A stretch of DNA of 64,000 nt, from contig CAKUDG010000007.1 in assembly GCA_934644965.1 (NCBI GenBank), positions 45,150 to 109,149 on the forward strand. The letters run 5' to 3'. The stretch's first letter is position 1. Each line of letters starts with the position of its first letter. The translations under genes and the position numbers were made by a program. A model generated the notes under the pieces. That model did no database searches, was not told the origin of the DNA, and saw only the letters and a list, made by a program, of their open reading frames with translations. Source of the stretch: an uncultured Victivallales bacterium (lineage in GTDB: Bacteria > Verrucomicrobiota > Lentisphaeria > Victivallales > UBA1829). Positions 27,100 to 34,688 of this stretch are shown in pieces.

Positions 27100-28110
27100 A
27101 TGAAAAAGAAGTTGAAGGCGGCGATTCTCGGCTTCGGCGGCATGGGGCACTGCCATGCCAGCCAGTATGCGGAGCAGAAGGACTGCGAACTTGTGGCAGT
27201 CTGTGACATCAACCCCGCGCAGCTCGAAAAAACGGATATCACGATCAATCTTGGGAACAGCGGGAAGACCAATGTCTGCTCCCTTCGCAAGTATCTCTGC
27301 TACGAGGAGCTGATCCGGAACGAGCCGGATCTGGATTATATCGACATCTGTCTCCCGAGCGATCTCCATGCGGAATATGCCATCCGCGCGATGAACGACG
27401 GATTCAACGTCCTCTGCGAAAAACCCATGGCATTGAATCTGAAGGATGCCGACGCCATGATCGCCGCTTCCGAAAAGACCGGGAAACTTCTTATGATTGC
27501 CCAGTGCCTGCGCTTTTCCGCGGAGTTCAACGCGGTCAGGGAGGCGTATGAAAGCGGGAAATACGGGAAGCTTCTGCGCCTGGACATGCGCCGGGTCGGC
27601 GGACTCCCCGGCGGATGGTTCCGGGACGTCAAACGTTCCGGAGGCGCCCTGCTTGATCTTCATCTGCATGACGCCGACTTCATCAATTCCGTCTTCGGAA
27701 TGCCCGATTCCGTCATGAGCTACGGGACGGACGTCTATTCCGGCGGGATTGATGATTCCATCACCATTTATTTCTACGGGGATCCCCGTATTCCGTACAT
27801 CAGTTCCGAAGGCAGCTGGGCCCGCTCCCGTTTCAGCGGTCAGCTCGCCGCCGTCTTTGAAAAGGCCACCATCGAAATCGGAACGCCTGACGGAACCGTG
27901 ATCTACAGCCCTGAAAAAGGCACCCGCAAACTCCCTCTGAAAGTCAAGACGAATCCTTACTTCAATGAGATCGCGTATTTCGCGAAATGCGTGAAAAGCG
28001 GGAAACAGCCGGAGCTGGCGACTCCGTGGAGCACACGGGAAAGCCTCCGCCTGATTTTTGCCGAGGAACGATCCGCACGCACTGCCAAGAAAGTGCGTCT
28101 CCAGAAGTGA
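27100..28110 (+). CDS. Gfo/Idh/MocA-family oxidoreductase
   Basis: 336 residues. The N-terminal Rossmann fold binds NAD(P) (ILGFGGMG at about 9-16, VCDINPAQ). The family motif CEKPMAL at about 105 contains the conserved lysine, and LLDLHLHDADF at about 185-195 supplies the substrate-site histidines. It oxidises or reduces a sugar or cyclitol hydroxyl. It is the second gene of the isomerase operon and is closed by a strong terminator 150 bases downstream. It differs clearly from the second family member at 34.7 kb. Confidence 0.92.
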   Translation: MKKKLKAAILGFGGMGHCHASQYAEQKDCELVAVCDINPAQLEKTDITINLGNSGKTNVCSLRKYLCYEELIRNEPDLDYIDICLPSDLHAEYAIRAMNDGFNVLCEKPMALNLKDADAMIAASEKTGKLLMIAQCLRFSAEFNAVREAYESGKYGKLLRLDMRRVGGLPGGWFRDVKRSGGALLDLHLHDADFINSVFGMPDSVMSYGTDVYSGGIDDSITIYFYGDPRIPYISSEGSWARSRFSGQLAAVFEKATIEIGTPDGTVIYSPEKGTRKLPLKVKTNPYFNEIAYFAKCVKSGKQPELATPWSTRESLRLIFAEERSARTAKKVRLQK

Positions 28111-28257
28111 TCCGCGTCTGAAAGGCGCGAAAAGGGGGGACGGGAGAAGGACGGGAGAAGGACGGAAAAGGGGGAGGCGTTTTTTCCCCCGGCTCTTTTC
28201 AGGTCCCCGTTCGCCGGTTTTATCCTCTCTCTTTTCCGTTCAGTCATGTATCAAGGG

Positions 28258-28310
28258 GGATCCGCTCCGGAAGTCCTTTCCGGAGCGGATCCTTATTTTT
28301 TTTCCCCCCT
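28258..28310 (+). terminator. strong Rho-independent terminator
   Basis: GGATCCGCTCCGGAA (28258-28272) pairs perfectly with TTCCGGAGCGGATCC (28278-28292), loop five bases, followed by TTATTTTTTTT. It ends the isomerase-dehydrogenase transcript. Confidence 0.92.
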
Positions 28311-28405
28311 GTAAGACTCTGATTTTTCAGAGCCCCGTTCTCTCTTTCTCTCTCTCCCTCCTTCCTTAGTCTGAGGGAAGCATCTTTTCCCGGAAGAGGA
28401 GGGAA

Positions 28406-28434
28406 TTGATTTTTCCCCGGAAAGAGTGTATTGT
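28406..28434 (+). promoter_or_regulatory. promoter of the FabK-like gene
   Basis: TTGATT (28406-28411), 17 bases, TATTGT (28429-28434), 56 bases before the start codon. Confidence 0.55.
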
Positions 28435-28490
28435 AAAAACCGAATCTGCATTCCGATGATTCTGATGAAAAAAAGTGTGAAGGAAGATCA

Positions 28491-29537
28491 ATGACAATGA
28501 ACCAAGAAACGCCGATGCTGGATGCACTGACAAAACGCGGAAGAGAATTTCTGGGAGTGAGATACCCGATCATCTGCGGTGCAATGACATGGGTTTCCGA
28601 ACCGAATCTGGTGGCGGCGGTATGCAACAGCGGCTGTTTTGCCTGCCTGGCGGGAGGAAACGCGCCGACGGACATCCTGAAAAAACAGATTGAACAGACA
28701 CGTTCTCTGACGGACAAACCCTTTGCGGTGAATCTGATTACCATTGCACCCGCCTATCGCGAACACCTTGCGATGCTTTCAGACAATCCGGTCGACTATA
28801 TTGTCTTTGCCGGCAGTTTTCCCAAGGAAAAGGAAGTCGAAGCGGCGAAGGCGACGGGTGCGAAAGTGATGTGCTTCGCTTCGACCGCTTCCATCGCCGA
28901 ACGCATGATCCGTTTCGGCGCGGACGCCATCATTCTGGAAGGGAGCGAGGCCGGAGGTCATATCGGGCACGTTTCCGCACTGGTGCTGATGCAGCAGGTT
29001 CTGTTTAAGTTTTCGGAGCAGATCCCGGTCTTCATGGCGGGCGGTTTTGCGACGGGAAAAATGGTGGCCCACGCCCTGATGATGGGCGCCGCAGGCGTCC
29101 AGCTCGGGACCCGTTTCGTCATGACGGAGGAATGCTGCGCTCATCCGAACTTCAAGGACGCTTTCCGCCGTGCCAATGCCCGTGATGCCATGGCGACTCC
29201 CCAGTATGATTCCAAACTTCCCGTGGTTGCGGTCCGTTCACTGCGCAACAAAGGGATGGCGAACTTCGGCGCCCTTCAGCTTCGTCTGCTCCGTGAACTG
29301 GAGGAAGGGACGATTCACAGAAACGCGGCTCAGGAGGAAGTGGAGAAATACTGGGTCGGAGCCCTCCGGAGAGCTGTGGTCGACGGGGATGTGGAAAACG
29401 GGTCGCTGATGGCGGGGCAGTCCGTCGGCATGGCGGATAAAGTCGTTCCCGTGCGCGAACTGGTCCGGGAGCTTGTCTGCGACGCTGAAAAAGAACTGCA
29501 TCTGATGAAGGACAAACTCAATTCTCTCCCGGATTGA
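28491..29537 (+). CDS. nitronate monooxygenase-family flavoprotein, possible FabK enoyl-ACP reductase
   Basis: 348 residues, FMN TIM barrel. YPIICGAMTWVSEPNLVAAV opens the barrel; ILEGSEAGGHIGHVS (about 150) is the family hallmark with the active-site histidine; VFMAGGFATGKM and GAAGVQLGTRFV bind the FMN phosphate. The family covers nitronate monooxygenases and the enoyl-ACP reductase FabK. No other fatty-acid gene is adjacent, so I leave the choice open, with FabK somewhat favoured by the VRSLRNKG...F segment. AGGAAGA precedes the ATG. Confidence 0.85.
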   Translation: MTMNQETPMLDALTKRGREFLGVRYPIICGAMTWVSEPNLVAAVCNSGCFACLAGGNAPTDILKKQIEQTRSLTDKPFAVNLITIAPAYREHLAMLSDNPVDYIVFAGSFPKEKEVEAAKATGAKVMCFASTASIAERMIRFGADAIILEGSEAGGHIGHVSALVLMQQVLFKFSEQIPVFMAGGFATGKMVAHALMMGAAGVQLGTRFVMTEECCAHPNFKDAFRRANARDAMATPQYDSKLPVVAVRSLRNKGMANFGALQLRLLRELEEGTIHRNAAQEEVEKYWVGALRRAVVDGDVENGSLMAGQSVGMADKVVPVRELVRELVCDAEKELHLMKDKLNSLPD

Positions 29538-29706
29538 AACAAACGGAAAAACGGATCCGGAGCTGAGTCTTGTCCATCCCCGTTGCGGGATTCGGCCGGA
29601 GCTGCGTCGTTTTCTGCGGCTTCTTTTTCTTTCCTTTCTTTTCCCGGGAGGAGAGAGGGAAAAAAAAGAGCGGAACAACAGGGCAGGGAAGAGAAGAAAA
29701 AAACAC

Positions 29707-30303
29707 ATGGAAGAAACGAAGAACGGTCCGAAGGAATGGGAATCCACAGGACAGCGCAGGGAATTGTGCCGGACGAGTGTACTGGCTCTTGAAAGCGAAG
29801 TGCTCCGCTGTCCCCGGACGGGAGCGGAACATGAGTTCATCACCTTCCGTCTGCCGGACTGGGTGAATGTGATTGCCGTGACTCCGGAAAAGCGGATTGT
29901 GGCGATCCGCCAGTTCCGTTGCGGCAGCCGGAGCGTGGAATGGGAAATTCCGGGCGGCTGTGTGGATCCGTCGGATCCCGGTCCCGTTGCGGCGGGAGTG
30001 AGAGAACTGGCGGAGGAGACCGGATTCCGCGGGAAAAACGCCAGAGTGATCGGATCCGTGAATCCGAATCCGGCTCTTCAGAACAATCACTCCTGGACAG
30101 TGCTTGTGGAGGAGGCGGTCCGGATCGGAGATCCGGCGATGGAGGTGACGGAGGATATTGAAACCGTTCTTCTGGAGCCGTCGCGCTTTCTGGAACTGAT
30201 TCGTTCCGGAGAGATGCGTTATGCGCTTGTCATGAACGCGTTTCTGTTTTATCTGCTGGAAAGGAACTCTGTGAAACTGGAGGAAGGAGTGACGACAGAA
30301 TGA
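29707..30303 (+). CDS. NUDIX hydrolase, ADP-ribose pyrophosphatase-like
   Basis: 198 residues. The Nudix core reads GGCVDPSDPGPVAAGVRELA, then EETGF; the catalytic RE..EE is intact, while the first glutamate of the consensus is replaced (Asp/Pro), as in several ADP-ribose pyrophosphatases. Upstream IAIRQFR and WEIPGG are typical of that subgroup. It hydrolyses a nucleoside diphosphate linked to another moiety. Its stop overlaps the next gene (ATGA), making the first gene of a three-gene coupled unit. Confidence 0.88.
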   Translation: MEETKNGPKEWESTGQRRELCRTSVLALESEVLRCPRTGAEHEFITFRLPDWVNVIAVTPEKRIVAIRQFRCGSRSVEWEIPGGCVDPSDPGPVAAGVRELAEETGFRGKNARVIGSVNPNPALQNNHSWTVLVEEAVRIGDPAMEVTEDIETVLLEPSRFLELIRSGEMRYALVMNAFLFYLLERNSVKLEEGVTTE

Positions 30304-30560
30304 AAAGTGCTTTTGAACTCGCGCTCGAACGCAGCGGCGGACAGCTTTCCGAAATCCCGGAGGAAATGAAAAGCCGTCTGAATGACATTGACCTGAAATA
30401 CAAGGCGAAACAGGCGGAGGCTCATCTTTCCGCCGACCGCCGTCTGGCGGCGGAACAGGATCCGGAGAAAATCCGCGAAATCCGCGAGTCGCTTGCAGCG
30501 GAACTGGCTTCCCTTCGCGAACGTGCCGAACGCGAAAAGGAGGCGGTCAGAAAAGGATGA
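30300..30560 (+). CDS. small coiled-coil protein
   Basis: 86 residues, highly charged and helical throughout, with a coiled coil at about 35-86 (KIREIRESLAAELASLRERA). No membrane segment or signal. Both ends overlap neighbours by ATGA (with the NUDIX gene and the thioesterase gene), which strongly supports translation. I do not recognise a family; the position suggests an accessory or assembly partner of one of the flanking enzymes. Confidence 0.65.
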   Translation: MKSAFELALERSGGQLSEIPEEMKSRLNDIDLKYKAKQAEAHLSADRRLAAEQDPEKIREIRESLAAELASLRERAEREKEAVRKG

Positions 30561-31006
30561 TGTCTCCTCTGGATGGAAAAGAAGGCACGGGCGTTCCGGC
30601 TGTTCTTCCGGACGATGCCGACCGGGTGAGGGATTGCGCCGTCAAGATTTCTTCCCGTCTCTGCCTCGGGAGCGACATCGGCAACAGCGGAAACATGTAT
30701 GGCGGGCGTCTCCTCTATCTGATGGACGAGGCCGGCGCCATTTACGCCATGCAGACCGCCTGCGAACCCAGAATGGTCAGCCGCCGTTTTTCGGAAGTCC
30801 AGTTTTCCTCTCCGGTTCATCCCGGGGAGATTCTGGAATTCTATGCACTGCATCCCAGAAAGGGAAATACGAGTTTCAGTTTTGACATCGAAGTGCGGGT
30901 GGAGGGGGTCCCGCGTTTTCATGCGTCCTGCACCTTTGTGGCTGTGGATGAAAACGGGAGGAAAAAAGTCATTGACTGGTCGAAAACCCCTCTTGCATCG
31001 CTCTGA
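30557..31006 (+). CDS. acyl-CoA thioesterase (hotdog fold)
   Basis: 149 residues. The block GNMYGGRLLYLMDEAGAIYA (about 45-64) is the long hotdog helix of YciA-type acyl-CoA thioesterases, with the catalytic aspartate in MDEAG; RFSEVQFSSPVHPGEIL follows. It hydrolyses acyl-CoA to free acid and CoA. It is the last gene of the overlapping NUDIX-coiled-coil-thioesterase unit, closed by a hairpin terminator. Confidence 0.88.
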   Translation: MMSPLDGKEGTGVPAVLPDDADRVRDCAVKISSRLCLGSDIGNSGNMYGGRLLYLMDEAGAIYAMQTACEPRMVSRRFSEVQFSSPVHPGEILEFYALHPRKGNTSFSFDIEVRVEGVPRFHASCTFVAVDENGRKKVIDWSKTPLASL

Positions 31007-31354
31007 TTTCCTTGAGATGCGGGATGCGGATTCCGGAACTTTCAGGGGGGGGTGCCGGATGGGTTTTCCATTTTCCGTTTTGTTGATTTTCTAGTGTCGC
31101 AAGAGGGCATCTTGTTCTGAAATTTACCTTCCCGGCTTTTTGCCTCGGGAGGGTTTTTTGTTGTCTCCGGGGCAGCAGAAGAAGCGGAAGAAGCGGAAGA
31201 GGCAGCAGAAAAAGAAGAAGAGCCGAAGAGAGTGTTTTTTCTGGAAGAAAGGGAGAAAGGGGAGGGATAACGTGGAACGTAACGTGGAGCGTAACGGGGA
31301 GCGGGAAGGGGGGGAGAAAAAAGAGCGTTTGCCGGGGAGGTGCCGGGCGGTCGC
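31007..31354. other. convergent intergenic region with simple-sequence tracts
   Basis: Besides the terminator it holds GAAGCGGAA-type purine repeats (about 31180-31225) and a 12-bp imperfect repeat of CGTAACGTGGAG (about 31268-31305). No gene is supported. Confidence 0.5.
31127..31159 (+). terminator. terminator of the NUDIX-thioesterase unit
   Basis: CCTTCCCG (31127-31134) pairs with CGGGAGGG (31146-31153, one G-T pair), followed by TTTTTT. Confidence 0.75.
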
Positions 31355-32362
31355 TCAGAAGGGGAACTGTTCCAGACTTTCTTCGATTCGGCGCAGCTGG
31401 ACCCGGAAGTCGGCGAGTTCGGAGCGCCAGAAGGATTCGCTGCCCCAGTCGGGATAGAGTTCGCGGAAACGGCGGTCGGCGGACTGGGCGGCGCACCAGG
31501 AGAGATAATGCATCATTCGCATGGCGCGGAGAGGCTCGATGAGTTTCAGGGAAGATTCGTTGAAGTCCATGAAGAGACGATATCCGTTCAGGAGTGCATC
31601 GAGTTCGGGTCCGGAATCCCGGCAGGAGCCGGGGAGGAGGAGCCAGAAGTCCTGGACGGGAGGGCCGTTGAGCATGTCGTCGAAGTCGATTGCGAGCAGA
31701 CCTTCGTCGAGACGGTTGAGGACATTGGCGCGATGGAAGTCGCCATGGATCCGGATGGGGGGATCTCCGGGGTCGCGGAAGAGTTCATCGGCGATGTCGA
31801 GGATCCTGTCGCAGACGTTCATGAGAGCGGATTCGCAGGAGGGGTGGACCAGCCCGTCCCGGAAGATTCTCTCCATGGCGGGACAGGCGAAACAGTCCGG
31901 TGTGAGGTCCATTCTGTGTCTGGCCCTCCGGAGGGAACCGCAGGCATGGATCTGCCCGAGCAGTGTTCCGACTCGGCGGAAGGACTCTTCTGATTCAAAT
32001 TCGGCCTCTCTCCCGCGTTTTTTGGGGAAAACGGCAAAGGGGATGTTCCCTGCGAATCCCAGCGTGGAGGAATGGGAGAGTTCATAGGGGGGGACCACGG
32101 GGATGTCCCGGTCGGCACAGTCCCAGAGGAAATCATGTTCGTCCAGAATGGCCTCCGGAGTCCAGCGTCCGGGTCGGTAGAACTTGGCAATGACGCGTTC
32201 CCCGCTGACGGCTTCCAGTTCATAAACCCGGTTGATATAACTCGGGAGTGCCGCCGCATAGCCTGTCAGACGTGTTTCCAGCGCTTCTTCCACTGCATCC
32301 AGAAAAAGTTCCGGCGTGAAGTTTTCAAATCCGCAGTCCTGTTTTTCATCTGTCCGAAACAT
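31355..32362 (-). CDS. SrkA/YihE-like stress-response kinase
   Basis: 335 residues from ATG 32362, just behind GGTGAG; a GTG three codons upstream is in frame. It has the choline-kinase/APH-like fold: YINRVYELEAVSGERVIAKF (ATP-binding lysine), the catalytic loop IHGDFHRANVL (about 215-225) and the metal aspartate in LAIDFDDML. GPPVQDFWLLLPG is characteristic of YihE. In E. coli this Ser/Thr kinase limits envelope-stress death. It is divergent from marC. Two-thirds of the surface positions are charged, as in relatives. Confidence 0.85.
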   Translation of the reverse strand: MFRTDEKQDCGFENFTPELFLDAVEEALETRLTGYAAALPSYINRVYELEAVSGERVIAKFYRPGRWTPEAILDEHDFLWDCADRDIPVVPPYELSHSSTLGFAGNIPFAVFPKKRGREAEFESEESFRRVGTLLGQIHACGSLRRARHRMDLTPDCFACPAMERIFRDGLVHPSCESALMNVCDRILDIADELFRDPGDPPIRIHGDFHRANVLNRLDEGLLAIDFDDMLNGPPVQDFWLLLPGSCRDSGPELDALLNGYRLFMDFNESSLKLIEPLRAMRMMHYLSWCAAQSADRRFRELYPDWGSESFWRSELADFRVQLRRIEESLEQFPF

Positions 32363-32403
32363 GCTTCTCACCGGGGGTGTTTTTTTCCCAATTTCACCCG
32401 GGA

Positions 32404-32432
32404 ACTGTAATGCCGGTCCGGAGAGTTTTCAA
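32404..32432 (-). promoter_or_regulatory. promoter of the SrkA-like gene
   Basis: On the minus strand, TTGAAA (32432-32427), 17 bases, TACAGT (32409-32404), 42 bases before the start codon. Confidence 0.55.
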
Positions 32433-32457
32433 TGGAAGTTTTCTGCATTTCGCGGTC

Positions 32458-32486
32458 TTGTTTTTTGTCGGGAGGGGGAATATAGT
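32458..32486 (+). promoter_or_regulatory. promoter of the marC-like gene
   Basis: TTGTTT (32458-32463), 17 bases, TATAGT (32481-32486), about 75 bases before the start codon; back to back with the SrkA promoter. Confidence 0.5.
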
Positions 32487-32562
32487 TTGTTTCCTTTCCG
32501 CGGAAGAGGAAAGATGCGGAGGAAAGGAATCGCGGAAGAAACGGGACAGGGGAGAGTGTTCG

Positions 32563-33180
32563 ATGCTGTTTTTCCAGGAATTCATGAGCCAGTCACTGAA
32601 ATTTCTCTTTCTGCTGACGCCTTTTTTTGTTCTTTCCATGTTTCTGGCAATGACGAATGGATGGACTCAGCGGGAGAAAATCCGTCTGGCGGGGAAGATC
32701 ATTTTTGCGGCGCTCGTCGTGTCTCTGACACTTTTCTTTTTCGGGAACTGGATTTTCCATTCCTTCGGGATCACGCTGGATGCCTTCCGGATTGGGGGAG
32801 GGGCGCTGCTTTTTTTATCTGCGGTCGGGCTGGTGAACGGTGCGGCGGCGGAAGTTCGGATGGGGAATCCGGAGGAATCGGATATTGCGGTGGTCCCGCT
32901 TGCGATTCCGGTGACGGTCGGGCCGGGGACGACCGGCGCACTGCTGGTCATGGGGGCGGAGGCCGGCGGACTGGAAAATCGCCTGAACAGTTGTCTTGCC
33001 CTGCTTTTCGCCCTGCTCTGCCTGGGAGCGATCCTCTGCTCCGGACCGCTCCTGGAACGGATTCTCGGCAGACGCGGAATTGTGATTCTGAGCAAGCTGA
33101 CCGGTCTTGTCCTTGCCGCGCTGGCCGCCCAGATGATTTTTACCGGAATTCAGGGCTTTTTTCCGATTCCCGTTTCCTGA
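32563..33180 (+). CDS. MarC-family integral membrane protein
   Basis: 205 residues, the normal MarC length, from ATG 32563 behind GGGGAGAG. Six hydrophobic segments; PVTVGPGTTGALLVMGAEAG in the middle and VILSKLTGLVLAALAAQMIFTGI at the end match MarC/YchE. The function of the family is not established; the antibiotic-resistance name is historical. Upstream in-frame codons to 32377 are rejected as they precede the promoter and ribosome-binding site. Confidence 0.9.
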   Translation: MLFFQEFMSQSLKFLFLLTPFFVLSMFLAMTNGWTQREKIRLAGKIIFAALVVSLTLFFFGNWIFHSFGITLDAFRIGGGALLFLSAVGLVNGAAAEVRMGNPEESDIAVVPLAIPVTVGPGTTGALLVMGAEAGGLENRLNSCLALLFALLCLGAILCSGPLLERILGRRGIVILSKLTGLVLAALAAQMIFTGIQGFFPIPVS

Positions 33181-33294
33181 TGGTCCCGGGGGGAGGGGAG
33201 GAAATTACCGGGAACGGGCAAATGCGCTCCGCAGATCGGGGGAGGAAGGCTGATGACCCCGGAGGGGGGGAGATGCGGGGGGGAGGAGGAGCTC

Positions 33295-34335
33295 TCAGAA
33301 GTCCGGTGGAATAATCAGCCTGGGTTCGATGCGGGACTCAAACGCCTTTTCTCCGGAGGCAAATCCTTCGTTCAGCCATCTCAGAGCTTCGCGGTAGATT
33401 TCGGGATATTGCTGTTCCAGCATGCAGATTCCGGGGCGAGGCGGTCCGGGAAGCGTGTCGAATGTAAGCAGCTGGAAATCTTTTCCGGGAAACATACCAA
33501 GGGCTTCCGCCGCAGCGAGGAAAGGGGTTGCGAGCTGGATGTTCAGGATGAAGATTCCGCGCGGAGAAGGGCCGGCGGTGGAAGAACGGAAGAATGCAGC
33601 TGCGGCCTCCTTCATTTCCTCTTCCGGTGAGCGGAAATCACGGCAGAAAACGTGTTCCGGACGAAGCCGGATTCCGGGGGAGAGACAGGCTTCATAAAAT
33701 GCCCGGAGCCGTTCGGCCTGATAGGGCATGAATGTGTTTTCCGTCCATCCGATGAAAGCGATGTCCGGTCCGGCGGAACGAAGAAGGGCCGTGATCCCGT
33801 TCCGGATTCCTGCGGCGCAGTCCGTCATGACGAAGCTGTAGTGCCGGAATCTCCTGTTGATGAGCAGCTGGGGAATCCTGAGCGAAGCGAAGGAATCCAT
33901 CTGCTGCAGATGTTCATATCCTGGCATCAGCCAGATGACCGCTCCGCCGGAATAACGGATCCTTCTGCTGTGAAGAGGCAGATGCGCCGTGTTCAGGACC
34001 GTGACGGGAATGGAAAGAGACGCCTCGCTGAAAAAAACATTTTTCATGTCCTGCTCATAAAGGGGCGCCGGACTGCCGGAAATCAGATACAAATGACGGA
34101 TTTCCCCTTCTTTGCGGGTGGAGTTTCTTTTCCGAACGATGGTGTCGCGTCCCTGCCTGGCTTCGAGCCAGCCCTGGCGGAGGAGAAAGGAGACGGCGCG
34201 TTCCACGGTGTTGCGCGAACAGTCGAATTTTTTTCTCAGCTGGTTGCGAGAGGGGATTTTTTCTCCTTCGCGGCATCGTCCCGATTCGATGTCCGCGATA
34301 ATGGCGTTCTGGATCAGTTCGGCTTTTGTGATCAT
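33295..34335 (-). CDS. GntR/LacI-type transcriptional regulator
   Basis: 346 residues from ATG 34335 behind AAGGAA. Residues 1-65 are a GntR winged helix (IQNAIIADIESGRCREGEKI, PSRNQLRKKFDCSRNTVERA). The remainder is a LacI-like periplasmic-binding-protein fold that senses a small ligand (IRYSGGAVIWLMPGY, GPDIAFIGWTENTF, RGIFILNIQLA). This AraR-type combination typically represses sugar operons. It is divergent from the dehydrogenase-isomerase genes. A 14-bp motif at its own transcription start recurs inverted upstream of that operon, consistent with autoregulation. Confidence 0.88.
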   Translation of the reverse strand: MITKAELIQNAIIADIESGRCREGEKIPSRNQLRKKFDCSRNTVERAVSFLLRQGWLEARQGRDTIVRKRNSTRKEGEIRHLYLISGSPAPLYEQDMKNVFFSEASLSIPVTVLNTAHLPLHSRRIRYSGGAVIWLMPGYEHLQQMDSFASLRIPQLLINRRFRHYSFVMTDCAAGIRNGITALLRSAGPDIAFIGWTENTFMPYQAERLRAFYEACLSPGIRLRPEHVFCRDFRSPEEEMKEAAAAFFRSSTAGPSPRGIFILNIQLATPFLAAAEALGMFPGKDFQLLTFDTLPGPPRPGICMLEQQYPEIYREALRWLNEGFASGEKAFESRIEPRLIIPPDF

Positions 34336-34418
34336 GTTTGAAGAATTCCTTTTCTTCCGCCCCCTGGATTTCATTTCCGGTACCGGTCCGGAAGGAGTCC
34401 GCCGGGAAACAGAAGAGG

Positions 34419-34432
34419 TCTGCTTGTCCTTT
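34419..34432 (-). promoter_or_regulatory. candidate operator 1, at the regulator's transcription start
   Basis: TCTGCTTGTCCTTT here is the exact reverse complement of AAAGGACAAGCAGA at 34506-34519. It lies just downstream of the regulator's -10 box. Confidence 0.6.
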
Positions 34433-34436
34433 TTTC

Positions 34437-34464
34437 AGGATAGCACGACGACGCAGTTTTTCAA
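34437..34464 (-). promoter_or_regulatory. promoter of the GntR/LacI-type regulator
   Basis: On the minus strand, TTGAAA (34464-34459), 16 bases, TATCCT (34442-34437). Confidence 0.5.
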
Positions 34465-34505
34465 GTTCATTTAAACACGGGACGATTCATTTCAGGGGAA
34501 TTCTG

Positions 34506-34519
34506 AAAGGACAAGCAGA
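34506..34519 (+). promoter_or_regulatory. candidate operator 2, upstream of the dehydrogenase promoter
   Basis: AAAGGACAAGCAGA, perfect inverted copy of the site at 34419-34432, 87 bases centre to centre, about 34 bases upstream of the dehydrogenase -35 box. GGACAA also pairs with TTGTCC at 34526-34531, making a local inverted repeat. Confidence 0.6.
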
Positions 34520-34552
34520 TAACTTTTGTCCGGAAAACATTCCAGTCCATCA

Positions 34553-34581
34553 TTGCCAGGGGAAACGTTCCGTGATACTGT
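34553..34581 (+). promoter_or_regulatory. promoter of the dehydrogenase gene
   Basis: TTGCCA (34553-34558), 17 bases, TACTGT (34576-34581). The spacer holds GGAAACGTTCC, a nearly symmetric sequence that could be a further regulator contact. Confidence 0.55.
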
Positions 34582-34688
34582 AACGGAAAGGCGGGGAATC
34601 TCCGTTTCCCCGTCTCCGGATTCGTTTTTCCGGATTCCTCTTTTCTCCGTGAAACGCCAAAGACTCATATCCAAGGAAAAAACAGAGC

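Larger units (their letters stand above)
28111..28490. other. intergenic region with terminator and downstream promoter
   Basis: 380 bases. It contains a purine repeat (GGGAGAAGGAC twice, about 28138-28162), the terminator at 28258-28310 and the promoter at 28406-28434. No gene is supported. Confidence 0.6.

Noticed and set aside
26125..27669. Upstream 515 codons of the AraC frame, which would give an 837-residue protein
   Set aside because: This part is the antisense of the isomerase and dehydrogenase genes. Only the region downstream of 26124 matches an AraC regulator, and the true start lies at the A/T-rich divergent control region.
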